Below the pieces are notes generated by a model. That model worked only from the letters and a program-made list of their open reading frames with translations, was not told the origin of the DNA and ran no database searches. 64,000 nucleotides of DNA from DATLMR01 sp035634255 (GTDB lineage: Bacteria > Acidobacteriota > Blastocatellia > UBA7656), in contig DASQDI010000033.1 in NCBI GenBank assembly GCA_035634255.1, positions 5,982-69,981 on the forward strand, read 5' to 3'. Below are positions 43,791-55,142 of the stretch, piece by piece. How positions within the stretch are numbered: position 1 is the stretch's first letter; every line of letters starts with the position of its first letter. Both the position numbers and the translations under genes were made by a program.

Positions 43791-44864
43791 ATGACAAGCA
43801 CGAACATTGCCAACCTGAGGCTATTTAATCAGCGCATCGCCGGGGCCGGGTTCGAGAAGCCGGCCGACGTGGTGGCGTGGCTGGGCGCGGTCCAGGCTCA
43901 GGATTATCTCGGGGCGTTATGGGCGGTCGGCCTGCGCATGCGCGGGGCGGTCGAAGCCGACATCGAGCGGGCGCTCGCCGATAAAACTATCGTTCGCACA
44001 TGGCCGATGCGACGCACCCTCCATTTCGTGGCGGCGGCCGACGTGCGGTGGATGCTGGAGCTCCTGACGCCGCGAATCCTCGCGAATAGCGCCGCGCTGT
44101 TCAGGCAGCTCGGCCTCGACGAGGCGGTATTTACGCGGAGTAAAAAGTTGTTCGCGCGCGCTCTGCGAGGCGGCAGGCAACTGCGGCGGAAAGCGATGTA
44201 CGAAGTTTTGGAAGGCGCGGGCATTTCCACGGCCGAAGGCCGCGGCCTCCACATACTGTCGCACCTGTCGCAGGAAGGGTTCCTCTGCTTCGGGGCGCGC
44301 GAAGGCAAGCAGCAGACCTTCGCCTTGCTCGACGAATGGGTGCCGGAGGCGCGGAGTATGGCGCGCGACGAAGCGCTGGCGGAACTGGCGAGGCGCTACT
44401 TCACCAGCCACGGGCCGGCGACGTTGCGGGACTTCGTCTGGTGGTCGGGGCTGAGGACGGTTGAGGCGAGGGCCTCTGTTGAAATGGCCGGATCAAATTT
44501 AGTCTCCGAGGTGATCGACGGCCACACCTGCTGGCTCGGTCCATCCATGCCCGAAGCGAAAGCCGAGTCGCCGGCCGCTTACCTGCTCCCGCCTTTCGAC
44601 GAGTACACGGTCGCCTACAAAGACCGCACGGCCGTATTGGACCCCTCGCACGCGAAAAAGGTGAACACGGGGAACGGAGTCTTCAGCCCGACGATTGTGA
44701 TGGACGGCAGGGTCGCGGGCACGTGGAAGCGCGCGCTCAGGAAAGACTCACTCGTAATCACGGCGAGCCCGTTCGCGAAGCTCACGCGGGCCGAGACGCG
44801 CGCTCTTGCCGCGGCCGCGGACCTCTACGGGAGATTCATCGGCGCGCCGGTCGTGTTGGAGTGA
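43791..44864 (+). CDS. AlkZ-like winged-helix DNA glycosylase family protein
   Basis: The ATG at 43791 starts the family sequence; a longer frame upstream is rejected. The 357-residue product belongs to the HTH_42 (YcaQ/AlkX/AlkZ) superfamily: three winged-helix units, the IVRTWPMRRTLHFVAAADVRW block, and TLRDFVWWSGL. The motif Q35-A-Q37 (LGAVQAQDY) equals the QxQ motif of AlkZ, which unhooks DNA interstrand crosslinks and protects azinomycin producers. Many family members are of unknown substrate, so the activity is inferred. It stands divergent to the TonB receptor and convergent with the phosphofructokinase. Confidence 0.85.
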   Translation: MTSTNIANLRLFNQRIAGAGFEKPADVVAWLGAVQAQDYLGALWAVGLRMRGAVEADIERALADKTIVRTWPMRRTLHFVAAADVRWMLELLTPRILANSAALFRQLGLDEAVFTRSKKLFARALRGGRQLRRKAMYEVLEGAGISTAEGRGLHILSHLSQEGFLCFGAREGKQQTFALLDEWVPEARSMARDEALAELARRYFTSHGPATLRDFVWWSGLRTVEARASVEMAGSNLVSEVIDGHTCWLGPSMPEAKAESPAAYLLPPFDEYTVAYKDRTAVLDPSHAKKVNTGNGVFSPTIVMDGRVAGTWKRALRKDSLVITASPFAKLTRAETRALAAAADLYGRFIGAPVVLE

Positions 44865-44919
44865 GTGCGCTGTTGCGGCAAGGCTGATGCGCGCCGGCCC
44901 TCCGCTTTGATCCGAGGCT

Positions 44920-46092
44920 TCAATAAAGAAACATGGGCTTGCCCAAAACGTGCCGCACCTTGGGCCGGTACTGCTTCACGTCGTAAAGCTCGTCCACGTC
45001 CACGCGCTTGAGCCCCGTCGTCATCGTGCTTATGGGCACGTGCGTGTAGCTGCCGTCGCGCAGGGCGCACATCCTCCCCGACACGCCTTCCTGTATCAGG
45101 TCCATCGCCATGTGCGCGTAGTTGACCGACACCATCAGGTCCAGAGCGTCGGGCGCGCCCGACCTCATCAGATAGCCGAGCTGCTGGTAAACGATGTCCT
45201 GGCCGGTGAGCTTCTTCAATGCTTCGCCGGTTATCTGCCCGATGCCCCCGAGCTTCCTGTGGCCGTAGGGGTCGGCCTCGCCGAATTCGATCACCTTGCC
45301 CCCGACCATGTGCGCGCCCTCGCTGATGCTGACCATCGCGTAGTTACTCGGGTTGGCCCTCTTGTCCTGCATGACCAGTTCGGCCAGCCTCTCCGGGTCG
45401 AAGGGCACCTCCGAGATCAGGGCGCGGTCCACCCCGGCCAGGTAAGAGCTTATGAGGCTCGTCTCCCCGCTGTTGCGGCCGAACAGCTCGATGACGGCGA
45501 TGCGCTCGTGGGAGCCGGTGCTGGTCCGAAGCTGGTGGATGAACTGCACGCTGCGGGTGACGGCCGTGCTGAAGCCGATGCAGTAATCCGTGCCGTACAC
45601 GTCGTTGTCCATGGTCTTAGGGATGGCGATGACCTTGACGCCTTCGCGGTGCAGGCGCTCACCGTAGCTCAGAGTGTCGTCGCCCCCGATGGGTACCAGA
45701 GCCTCGATGCCGAGGTGCTCGAGGTTGCGCAGCACGTGCGGGGTGAAGTCGCGCGGGCGCTCGTCGTCCTCTTCTTCCTTCGGGTGGTTCGGGTCTTTAA
45801 GAAAGTCCGGCTCGTCGTCGACCCTCACCTTGCCGGGGTTGGTGCGGCTCGTGTGGAGGATCGTGCCGCCCGTGCGGTCGATGGTGCGGACGTACTTCTT
45901 GTCCAGCTCCACGAAGCATTTATTAAAACTCTCGGGGTCGTCCCTGTTGAACTTCAGCAGCCCGCCCCACCCGCCACGGATCCCATAAATCCTGTAACCC
46001 CCATCGACGGCCCGGTTGACGGCCTCCTTGATGCAGGGGTTCAGCCCCGGAACGTCGCCGCCTCCCGTCAGTATTCCTATAGTCTTTGCCAC
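44920..46092 (-). CDS. pfp: PPi-dependent 6-phosphofructokinase
   Basis: Converts fructose 6-phosphate and a phosphoryl donor to fructose 1,6-bisphosphate. The 390-residue protein has ILTGGGDVPGLN, GGDDT (residues 136-140) and PKTMDND (K159-D164). Asp in GGDD and Lys in PKT are the hallmarks of pyrophosphate-dependent enzymes; ATP enzymes have GGDGS and PGTIDND. An insertion of about 20 acidic residues (DPNHPKEEEDDERPRDF) lies near residues 100-120. It stands as a single gene. The donor specificity is inferred from these two positions. Confidence 0.9.
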   Translation of the reverse strand: MAKTIGILTGGGDVPGLNPCIKEAVNRAVDGGYRIYGIRGGWGGLLKFNRDDPESFNKCFVELDKKYVRTIDRTGGTILHTSRTNPGKVRVDDEPDFLKDPNHPKEEEDDERPRDFTPHVLRNLEHLGIEALVPIGGDDTLSYGERLHREGVKVIAIPKTMDNDVYGTDYCIGFSTAVTRSVQFIHQLRTSTGSHERIAVIELFGRNSGETSLISSYLAGVDRALISEVPFDPERLAELVMQDKRANPSNYAMVSISEGAHMVGGKVIEFGEADPYGHRKLGGIGQITGEALKKLTGQDIVYQQLGYLMRSGAPDALDLMVSVNYAHMAMDLIQEGVSGRMCALRDGSYTHVPISTMTTGLKRVDVDELYDVKQYRPKVRHVLGKPMFLY

Positions 46093-46139
46093 GTCCGAAA
46101 TCCTCGCTCAATATAATGGACCTGTTTTTCGACGACGGA

Positions 46140-47156
46140 TCACTCGCCCGCGAGCCCGCGCTTGGCTTCGTCGATCAGCTCGTTATTGCCTTCGTAAGAG
46201 GGCTTGTTCACCCCCGGCCCACCCTCGCGCTTCGGGGGATAAACATGAGAAGCGTAAACCGGATAAGCCTCGGTGCGCAAATGCGCGAGCATATGATGGC
46301 CGCGCCTGGTCGCGCGTTCGTGCCGCAGGGCCGATATGTCGACCGGCGCGACCACTATGCGCTCGCCCGGACCGGGCGACGCCTGCGCGAGCAGCCGCCC
46401 GTCGAAGTCCACGACCTGACTCCCGCCCGGCCACGAATAAGGCGGGTAGAACTTCAGGCTCGCCCCCTGATTCGCCGCCACCACGTAGCCGATGTTCTCA
46501 ATCGCCCGGCACCGGTTCACCACGGTCCACCAGTCCATCGGCTCCGTCGCGCCCCACGGGTCCATGTAGGCCGAGACGCGGACGAAGACTTCGGCCCCGT
46601 TGGCCGCGAGCTGGCGTATCGCCTCCGGGAAGAGCCAGTCGTAGCAGATCGCGACGCCTATGCGCCCAATCGGGGTGTCGGCCACGGGGAACATGGGCTC
46701 GTCGTAGCCTTCCAGGTCGTGCGGGCTTGAGTGAACTTCGTAAGGTATCCACGTGTTCACCTTGCGGTACTTGTAGAGCATGCCCTCCGGCCCGATGAGG
46801 CACGTGGTGTTGAAGACGGCCCCCGGATACTTCGAGTCCACTTCGAGCATCGAGCCGGATTGGATGTAGATTCCATGCTCGCGCGCCTTCTGCTCCAGCC
46901 GCTCCGTGTGCTCGTTAGGGATGCTGACGGCGAGTTTTTCGATCAGCTCGTCGACCGACGGGAAGACCGGGGCCGCGTGCGCGAACTCGGGAAAGACCGC
47001 GAGCCTGACGGGGAGAAAAGGCGCGCTGCCCGCGACCGCCGAGTCTATCATGTCGAGCATGCGGTCGGTGTTCCTCCTCATCTGCCGGCGCTCGACCGGG
47101 TTCGGGAGGTCCGTCTGGCAAGCGGCGACCGAATACCTCAAATGCTGGTCTGTCAT
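46140..47156 (-). CDS. Carbon-nitrogen hydrolase (nitrilase-superfamily amidase)
   Basis: A 338-residue cytoplasmic protein with the nitrilase triad: Glu (VFPEFAHA), Lys (YKYRKVNTW) and Cys171 (AICYDWLFPEA). A second Glu lies in the IPYEVHSSP loop. Length and the RAIENIGYVVAANQG block fit aliphatic amidase or N-carbamoyl hydrolase subfamilies. The substrate is unknown. It overlaps the end of the giant CRTAC1 gene upstream by four bases (ATGA), so it is translated with it. Confidence 0.9.
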   Translation of the reverse strand: MTDQHLRYSVAACQTDLPNPVERRQMRRNTDRMLDMIDSAVAGSAPFLPVRLAVFPEFAHAAPVFPSVDELIEKLAVSIPNEHTERLEQKAREHGIYIQSGSMLEVDSKYPGAVFNTTCLIGPEGMLYKYRKVNTWIPYEVHSSPHDLEGYDEPMFPVADTPIGRIGVAICYDWLFPEAIRQLAANGAEVFVRVSAYMDPWGATEPMDWWTVVNRCRAIENIGYVVAANQGASLKFYPPYSWPGGSQVVDFDGRLLAQASPGPGERIVVAPVDISALRHERATRRGHHMLAHLRTEAYPVYASHVYPPKREGGPGVNKPSYEGNNELIDEAKRGLAGE

Positions 47157-50100
47157 CGTAATCCCTTCCTGCGCGTCGCGGCCGCGGGGCCCGGCGAAGC
47201 GGTCTGATCGGCGAAAGTCGTCTCGATGGGCGGCACGGTCGAAGTCACGACGCGCGTGTTATACCGCTCGAGGTAAGCGCGGCGCTTCGGAGTCATCGGG
47301 TAGGCTTCGGGCGGCGGGTAGGGGTAGCCGGTCATCCCATGAAAAGGGAGCGGCAACACCTGATCCGGGCTCGCCGAGTTGATGTCCATCTCCTTGCTGA
47401 ACCCGTCCGCGTAAAGCAGGAACGTGCGCTTCCACCCCGAGGGCAATGGCGGCAGCCCCGCCGCGTCGAACGAGAGGGCCACTTCGTCGCCGGGCCGCGA
47501 GATGATGAATATGTCGTCCGTCTCCGAGACCAACTCCCTCACGTCGCCCTCGCGCGTGTAGCGTCCGGCCATCACCTTCCACGGGGAGGTGGGAGAGACG
47601 CGGTCGTAATCGTAGCCGAACGGCTCCCGCCCGTCGGGCGTGACCTCCGCGGAGAAGCCGCGCCACCGGAGGTCGGCCCTCACGGCTTCGAGCCTCGCCA
47701 TCTCGACGGGCGCGTCCCCCTCCGAAGTGTCCACGAGGGCCTGGTCCCAGTAGATTCGCATGTTCGTCCGTATGCGGACCTCCCGGCTGCGAGAGAGGAA
47801 TTTTCCCGTGAGGTCGACGGCCACCGTCTGAGGCCGCCCGACCGGAATGCCTATGTCTTGAATGACCGTCCGCCATTCGCCCTTCGCGTCTTTGACCTGC
47901 AACGCGGGCGGGCTCAGGCTGAGCCCCGCCTGGTGCGCCGCGACGTTGTCGCTAGAAAAGGCGTAGTCGGTCCACGCCGTGAGCAGCAGCACGGTCCTGC
48001 CGCCTTTCGCCTTCGACGGCTCGCCCAGGTCGAGCGTCAGGTCGTGCATCTCCGCGTAGCCGCGGATGCGAAGGAGCCTGAAGCCATCGGGATATTTGCG
48101 ATCCATGCGCAAAAGCTCCGCGAGCACGTCGCGCCCCTGATCGTCGGAGGCCGACACGGGCGGGCGCGCCCCGCGCGTGGAGTACAGTTTGAAAGGAGGG
48201 CGCGGCGGGTCGATCATCCCCTCGTTCGGATAGACTTCAGTATCCGCAGGGTGCGCGACCGCTACCAATTGAAGCCGGTCTAGGTAGAGCGCTTCCTCAA
48301 GCTCGTTGGTCACGCGAAGCTCGTAGCGCCCATCGCGCGGGCGCAGCCTGTCTCCAGGAATGCGCACGTACTCGTCGGGGTCGGGAATGTTGCGGACGCC
48401 GGGGGCGAGCCAGTACCCCATCTCGCCTCCGCCCATGAAATCGGTTATGAACTCGAATCGCTCCCCGTTCCAGGCGTAAAGGTAAGGGCACGACGAAGGC
48501 TTGCGGTCAACTTCGGTGACGGTCAGGCCGCGGGCCGCCTGCGCCTCTCCGGGCTTCGCCGATGCGACCTCCGTCTCCGCCTGAACTATCCCGGCGGGCC
48601 ATAGCACGCGCACGGCATCGACCCCCGCGCGCCTGCCGATGCCGAAGACGACCCCCGAAGGCGCGGGCGCGGGGCTCGCGGAATACGTTTCGAGCTTCTG
48701 CTTAAGGCTCCCCGCGCGCGCTTCGAGCTTGGCACCCACGCCGCTGCGGTTGCTCACTTTGCCTTCGAGCCGCACGCGCACCGATTGATTCCTGTTGCCC
48801 CCGTCGTTCCTCGCCACGCGGGTCCCCCCGCGGGAGAAGGACGCGACCACGTCCGTGTCCCCGTCCCCGTCGATGTCGCCCGAGGCGAACGCGCGCGGCG
48901 AAGGCGACGACGCGAGCGTCGATTGCCACAGGGCGCTCGGCGCCGCGCGCGCGGAGACGTTATCCCATTTGGTCCCGAGGTTGCGGAGGACGCGCGCGCC
49001 CTGCTGCGACAGGAGCACGAGGTCGAGCAGCCCGTCGTTGTCGTAATCGAGGAACTGCGCCGAGGCGGCGGCTTCCGTCCCGGAGGGCGCGGGCGCGGTG
49101 ACGAAACGAGTCCTGCCATCGCTCGTCGCGAGTAAGCCCGGCCCGTCGTCCCTGCCGAAGAAGAAGTCGGTGTAGTCGTCTTTGTTGAAATCTCCGGCGG
49201 CGACCGACGTGAAGCGGCCTTTCATGCTCAACCCGACATCCGGAGCGACATCGCGGAACGTGCCGTCGCGCAGGTTGCTGAACAGGACGGGCGCGCCTCC
49301 GTAGCTTACGATCAGCAAATCCACGTCGCGCCGGTTGTCGTAATCCGAAGGCACGACCGCGACCGAGTGGCCCGCCCCGGCGACCTTCGCGGCGTCGGTC
49401 GTGTCCGTGAATTTTCCGTCGCCGTTGTTTCTGAGCAATCTGTTGGGCGCGGGGGCGAAATCCAGGGGGAAGACCGCGTCGCCGCTCTTCGGCTTCGACA
49501 GGTCCGCGAGCCCCGCGACGAAGATGTCGAGGTCGCCGTCGTGATCCACGTCGACGAACGCGGAGGAGACGGCAAGGTAAGCGTAAGCCGGAATCCGGGC
49601 CGCCGATGTCACGTCAGAGAACTTCCCGTCGCCGTCGTTGTGGTAGAGCGCGCTAGCCCCGTACCGCAGCACGAACAGGTCGGGCCTCGTGTCGTTGTCG
49701 TAATCGCCCGCGACCGCGTTGATGCCTATGGCCTCGGCCTTCGCGAGCGCGAGCCCCGAGCCGCCGGTAACGTCCGCGTATTTCCCCCCGTCATTTCTGA
49801 AGAGCTTTTGAGCGGACGGCGTGACCTCGAAGAGGTCGAGGTCTCCGTCCCCATCAAAGTCGAAGAGGGTGACGTTGCCGCTGAACGAAGAGGCGAGGTC
49901 GCGCTTCGCGGGGTCGGTCAGCTCGCCCGCTTTAAACGTGCGGCCCAGCGCGGGGGTCAGGGTGCCGGGAGTTGAAGTACCGGGATTAGGTGCCGCGTCC
50001 GCCTTCGTCGCGTCTCCGCTCACGATGCTCGACGGCGCGTCGACGAAGGAGACTTCGGGGACGCTGCCGTCCACGAGGCCGGGCTCGGCCCCGGTGGACG

Positions 50101-50791
50101 AGAGCGCCTCGGCGTACCGCCCCTGCTCAAGGTAATTCTGCCCGATGGTCGTGCCGTAACCCGCCTCCCGCAGAGCTTGAAACCTCTGCATCATCGTCTG
50201 CCCTTCTTCCCTCTGACCGCCGCGCGTGAGCGCGATGGCGAGGTTGTAGGTCGCGGTCACGTTGTAAGGCTCCGCCGCGAGCGCCGCGCGGAACAGGGCG
50301 ATGGCTTCCGGGTATTTGCGCTGCTGAAGCTGAAGCTGGCCGTAGTTGATGTTGGCCCCCGCGTCGGCGGGGTCGATCTCCAGCACGCGCCTGAAAGCGG
50401 CTATCGCGTCTTCGACGCGGCTCTCCGATTTCGCTATGAGGCCGAGCATGTAATGGGGCTGTGGGGAGCGGGGCAGGGCCGCGCTCGCCGCCTTAAGCTC
50501 GCGCAGAGCGCCCGCCAGGTCCGGCGCGTTGTAGAGCGCGATGCCGAGATTGACCCGCGCGATTGCTAGGGCCGGGTCCGCCTTGAGCGCGCGGCGGAAC
50601 ATCTCCGCCGCCTCTGTGTATTTGAACTGCTCAAGCAGAGCGACTCCCAGATTGTTCGCGCGGTAAGCCTCTTCGCGCGCGGCCTGCGGCGACGGCGCGG
50701 GGGAGGTCTGCGCGAATGCCCTGAAAACGAGCGCCACGGCGCAGACCACGGCGCAGGCGACGATTAAGGCGAACCCGCTTCTGATCTTCAT
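47153..50791 (-). CDS. Second giant TPR / FG-GAP / ASPIC protein
   Basis: The ATG at 50791 is chosen over one 15 codons upstream; a signal/anchor (SGFALIVACAVVCAVALVF) starts there, and a leaderless promoter points to it. The 1212-residue product has about six TPR units in residues 40-220, an FG-GAP/VCBS propeller at about 330-680 (DVDHDGDLDIFVAG, DIDGDGDTDVVASF), an ASPIC/UnbV domain (GVVFGIGRRAGVDAVRVLWPAG) and a C-terminal region starting SSCPYLYAWNG. It shares this last region with the protein at 32351-35791. It lacks a lipobox Cys. It is translationally coupled to the amidase gene. Confidence 0.88.
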   Translation of the reverse strand: MKIRSGFALIVACAVVCAVALVFRAFAQTSPAPSPQAAREEAYRANNLGVALLEQFKYTEAAEMFRRALKADPALAIARVNLGIALYNAPDLAGALRELKAASAALPRSPQPHYMLGLIAKSESRVEDAIAAFRRVLEIDPADAGANINYGQLQLQQRKYPEAIALFRAALAAEPYNVTATYNLAIALTRGGQREEGQTMMQRFQALREAGYGTTIGQNYLEQGRYAEALSSTGAEPGLVDGSVPEVSFVDAPSSIVSGDATKADAAPNPGTSTPGTLTPALGRTFKAGELTDPAKRDLASSFSGNVTLFDFDGDGDLDLFEVTPSAQKLFRNDGGKYADVTGGSGLALAKAEAIGINAVAGDYDNDTRPDLFVLRYGASALYHNDGDGKFSDVTSAARIPAYAYLAVSSAFVDVDHDGDLDIFVAGLADLSKPKSGDAVFPLDFAPAPNRLLRNNGDGKFTDTTDAAKVAGAGHSVAVVPSDYDNRRDVDLLIVSYGGAPVLFSNLRDGTFRDVAPDVGLSMKGRFTSVAAGDFNKDDYTDFFFGRDDGPGLLATSDGRTRFVTAPAPSGTEAAASAQFLDYDNDGLLDLVLLSQQGARVLRNLGTKWDNVSARAAPSALWQSTLASSPSPRAFASGDIDGDGDTDVVASFSRGGTRVARNDGGNRNQSVRVRLEGKVSNRSGVGAKLEARAGSLKQKLETYSASPAPAPSGVVFGIGRRAGVDAVRVLWPAGIVQAETEVASAKPGEAQAARGLTVTEVDRKPSSCPYLYAWNGERFEFITDFMGGGEMGYWLAPGVRNIPDPDEYVRIPGDRLRPRDGRYELRVTNELEEALYLDRLQLVAVAHPADTEVYPNEGMIDPPRPPFKLYSTRGARPPVSASDDQGRDVLAELLRMDRKYPDGFRLLRIRGYAEMHDLTLDLGEPSKAKGGRTVLLLTAWTDYAFSSDNVAAHQAGLSLSPPALQVKDAKGEWRTVIQDIGIPVGRPQTVAVDLTGKFLSRSREVRIRTNMRIYWDQALVDTSEGDAPVEMARLEAVRADLRWRGFSAEVTPDGREPFGYDYDRVSPTSPWKVMAGRYTREGDVRELVSETDDIFIISRPGDEVALSFDAAGLPPLPSGWKRTFLLYADGFSKEMDINSASPDQVLPLPFHGMTGYPYPPPEAYPMTPKRRAYLERYNTRVVTSTVPPIETTFADQTASPGPAAATRRKGLR

Positions 50792-50797
50792 AAAGTT

Positions 50798-50826
50798 GTT
50801 ATACTGTGTCGCGCTGAGCCTGTCCA
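50798..50826 (-). promoter_or_regulatory. Sigma-70 promoter giving a leaderless CRTAC1 transcript
   Basis: On the minus strand TGGACA, a 17-base spacer, and TATAAC. The predicted transcription start, about seven bases beyond the -10 box, coincides with the ATG at 50791. There is no room for a ribosome-binding site, so the mRNA is probably leaderless. Confidence 0.75.
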
Positions 50827-50892
50827 GATTCGCCATCTTTCTTTGCCACTTTGCGCGCGGGGGTGAGAGAATCTCTCTTACATTTTCAGACG

Positions 50893-52788
<1,896 letters not shown>

Positions 52789-52827
52789 TTTGAAACTTCT
52801 CCCCCCGCGTTCTATTCTGTCAGAGTT

Positions 52828-53394
52828 ATGCCTACACGCGACGACGCATGGAACCTGCTCTGCGAATACACCGAGGGGGAGTCTCTGAGAAAGCATGCCC
52901 TCGCGGTCGAGGCCGTGATGAGGGCGTACGCCCAGCGGTACGCGGAGGACGTGGAGAAGTGGGGGATGGTCGGGCTTCTTCACGACTTCGATTACGAGAA
53001 GTACCCCGAGCCGCCCGACCACCCTCTCAAAGGCTCGGAGATTCTCGCCGAGCGCGGCTACGGCGAAGAGATCAGGCGCGCCATACTGGGCCACGCCAAC
53101 TACACTAACGTCCCGCGCGACACGCTGGTCGCGAGAGCCCTCTACGCCTGCGACGAGCTGACCGGCTTCGTGGTCGCCAGCGCGCTCGTCCGGCCCAACG
53201 GCATCTGGGACCTCGAATCGAAATCGGTGAGAAAGAAGCTCAAGGACAAGGCATTCGCGCGCACGGTCAACCGCGATGAAGTGTACGAGGGCGCGGAAGA
53301 GTTCTCGGTCGATTTAAACGAGCACATAGATTTCATCATCTCGGTCCTGCGCGCGGTGGCCGCGGATGTCGGGCTCAAGCCTCAGGCTGGTTGA
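52828..53394 (+). CDS. HD-domain phosphohydrolase
   Basis: A 188-residue cytoplasmic protein with the HD-domain metal-site residues: His at SLRKHALAVEAVM, H52-D53 in LLHDFDYEKYP, and Asp in YACDELTG. Length and the HPLKGSEILAERGY segment resemble small HDIG hydrolases. Nucleotides are common substrates, but none can be named. The stop codon overlaps the ATG of the metallopeptidase gene (TGATG). Confidence 0.85.
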   Translation: MPTRDDAWNLLCEYTEGESLRKHALAVEAVMRAYAQRYAEDVEKWGMVGLLHDFDYEKYPEPPDHPLKGSEILAERGYGEEIRRAILGHANYTNVPRDTLVARALYACDELTGFVVASALVRPNGIWDLESKSVRKKLKDKAFARTVNRDEVYEGAEEFSVDLNEHIDFIISVLRAVAADVGLKPQAG

Positions 53395-55142
53395 TGGTGT
53401 TTCATCTCATTAAAAAATGTCTGCCGGCAATCGCCCTGCTCGTCGCGGGCGCGGGGCTCGCGACCGGACCGCGCGCGGCCCTCGCGCAAACCCTCGCCCG
53501 GAACCACGACTCTTCGGCCGGGGCCTCTGTAAAGGTCGTCAGCGAATCGCTGGCGCGCGGCGAGGAGCTGAGACGGAAGTGGAGGCTGGAAGAGGCGGAG
53601 GCGGCCTTCCGCGAGGCCGCGGCGCTCGACCCTTCGAGCCTCGAAGCGGCGCTCGGGCTGGCGCGAATATCGAGGGCCCGCTTCGATTTTGCTGGCGCGC
53701 TCAGGCTACTCGACCGCACGGCCCCAAAACATTCGTCGGCCCCGGAACTGATCGCGGAGTACGGCTCGGTCTACCTCTCGGCCGAAGAGCCCTCGCGCGC
53801 GCGCGTCTATTTCGACAAGGCGATCCGGCTCGACCCCGAGTCCGTGGCGGCGACGGTCGGGCGCGCGGGCGTGGACCTCTTACTGCGGGATTACAAGAGC
53901 GCGGAGCAGAGGCTACGCGAGCAGATCGCCCTCAACCCCCGGAGCGCGCGCGCCTTCTCCATGCTGGCGCGCGTGCTGCTGGAAGGCAATCGGAACGAGG
54001 AGGCCGAAGAGTACTCGCAGAGGGCCCTGGCGCTCGACCCTTACGACACGGACGCCCTGCACGCGCTCGCCTTCGTGAAGGCGACCCAGCGCAAGGCCGA
54101 GGAAGTGCGCTCGCTCGCCGGCCGCGCGCTCGCGATGGACACCACCAACGCATGGGTGCGCCGCCTGTTGTCGCAGTACCTCGACGGGCAGGTCGGCTAC
54201 AGGCAGAAGGTAAGCGAGAGCGCCCGGCTCCGCTACGAGCGGGGGAAAGAGCTGAAGGGCTCGGGCCGGCTGTCGGAAGCCGTGTCGGAGTTCGAAGCCG
54301 CGCTCAGCATGGAGCCGCGTTATTATCTCGCCCTGGTCGCGCTCGGCGACATATGGCTCAGGGAGGGCGACTACGAGCGAGCCGCGACCGCCGCCAGGCT
54401 CGCGATGGAGGTCGATCCCGAAGGCGCGCTCGCGCACCTGCAACTGAGCTACGCGCACTGGGGCAGGCAGGAGCGCGCGCGAATTCAGATCGGGGCCGTG
54501 GACTTTTCGGCGCTCTTTTACAGGCAGCCCGCCGTGCCCGCTCACGAGCTGACGGCGGAGATTTTCCCTAACTACAAGTCTCTGACCAGGCGGCAGCAGA
54601 TCGTGGTAGACCGCGCCGTGGCCCCGCTCGCGCGCTTCCTGCCTAAGCTCGCGCAGAGCGGCGCGCGGCATTACCTGCTGATGTTCGACGAGCGGGTGAG
54701 CGAGGTTCGCGGCCTCGGGGACGTGGCCGCGGAGAAGACTTTCGACGGCCGCAACTACGCGAGCATTCGCGGCGTCGGGGGGCTGGTCACGGTGTCGGGC
54801 ATCGAGTACATAGACACGACCGCGCGGGGCGGCTTTCACACCATCGCGCACGAGTTCGCGCACCAGGTGCATATGACCGCCCTCGATAAAGAGGACGTGA
54901 AGCTCATACGCAAACTCTATGACAATGCGGTGCGCGAGGGGCGCGCGCTCGACTACTACGCCGCCACCAACGAGTTCGAATACTTCGCCCAGGGGTACGA
55001 GGCCTTCATATCGAACCACAAGCGCCCGTCGGCGGGCGTGACCGCGCGCCACACCAACCGCGAGCTCGCCGCGCGCGACCCGGAGCTGCACAGGCTCCTC
55101 ATGAGGTTGACGGGCTACTGGCGGTCGAAGCGCGCGAAATAG
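53394..55142 (+). CDS. Secreted TPR protein with gluzincin metallopeptidase domain
   Basis: The ATG at 53394 overlaps the HD gene stop; a TTG one codon earlier is less likely. The 582-residue protein has a signal peptide (AIALLVAGAGLATGPRAALAQ), seven or so TPR units from about residue 45 to 390, and a C-terminal peptidase MA-like domain with H486-E-F-A-H490 in HTIAHEFAHQVHM. The downstream Glu of NEFEYFAQGYEAF is the third zinc ligand of gluzincins. It is likely an exported protease with a TPR substrate- or partner-binding part. The substrate is unknown. Confidence 0.87.
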   Translation: MVFHLIKKCLPAIALLVAGAGLATGPRAALAQTLARNHDSSAGASVKVVSESLARGEELRRKWRLEEAEAAFREAAALDPSSLEAALGLARISRARFDFAGALRLLDRTAPKHSSAPELIAEYGSVYLSAEEPSRARVYFDKAIRLDPESVAATVGRAGVDLLLRDYKSAEQRLREQIALNPRSARAFSMLARVLLEGNRNEEAEEYSQRALALDPYDTDALHALAFVKATQRKAEEVRSLAGRALAMDTTNAWVRRLLSQYLDGQVGYRQKVSESARLRYERGKELKGSGRLSEAVSEFEAALSMEPRYYLALVALGDIWLREGDYERAATAARLAMEVDPEGALAHLQLSYAHWGRQERARIQIGAVDFSALFYRQPAVPAHELTAEIFPNYKSLTRRQQIVVDRAVAPLARFLPKLAQSGARHYLLMFDERVSEVRGLGDVAAEKTFDGRNYASIRGVGGLVTVSGIEYIDTTARGGFHTIAHEFAHQVHMTALDKEDVKLIRKLYDNAVREGRALDYYAATNEFEYFAQGYEAFISNHKRPSAGVTARHTNRELAARDPELHRLLMRLTGYWRSKRAK

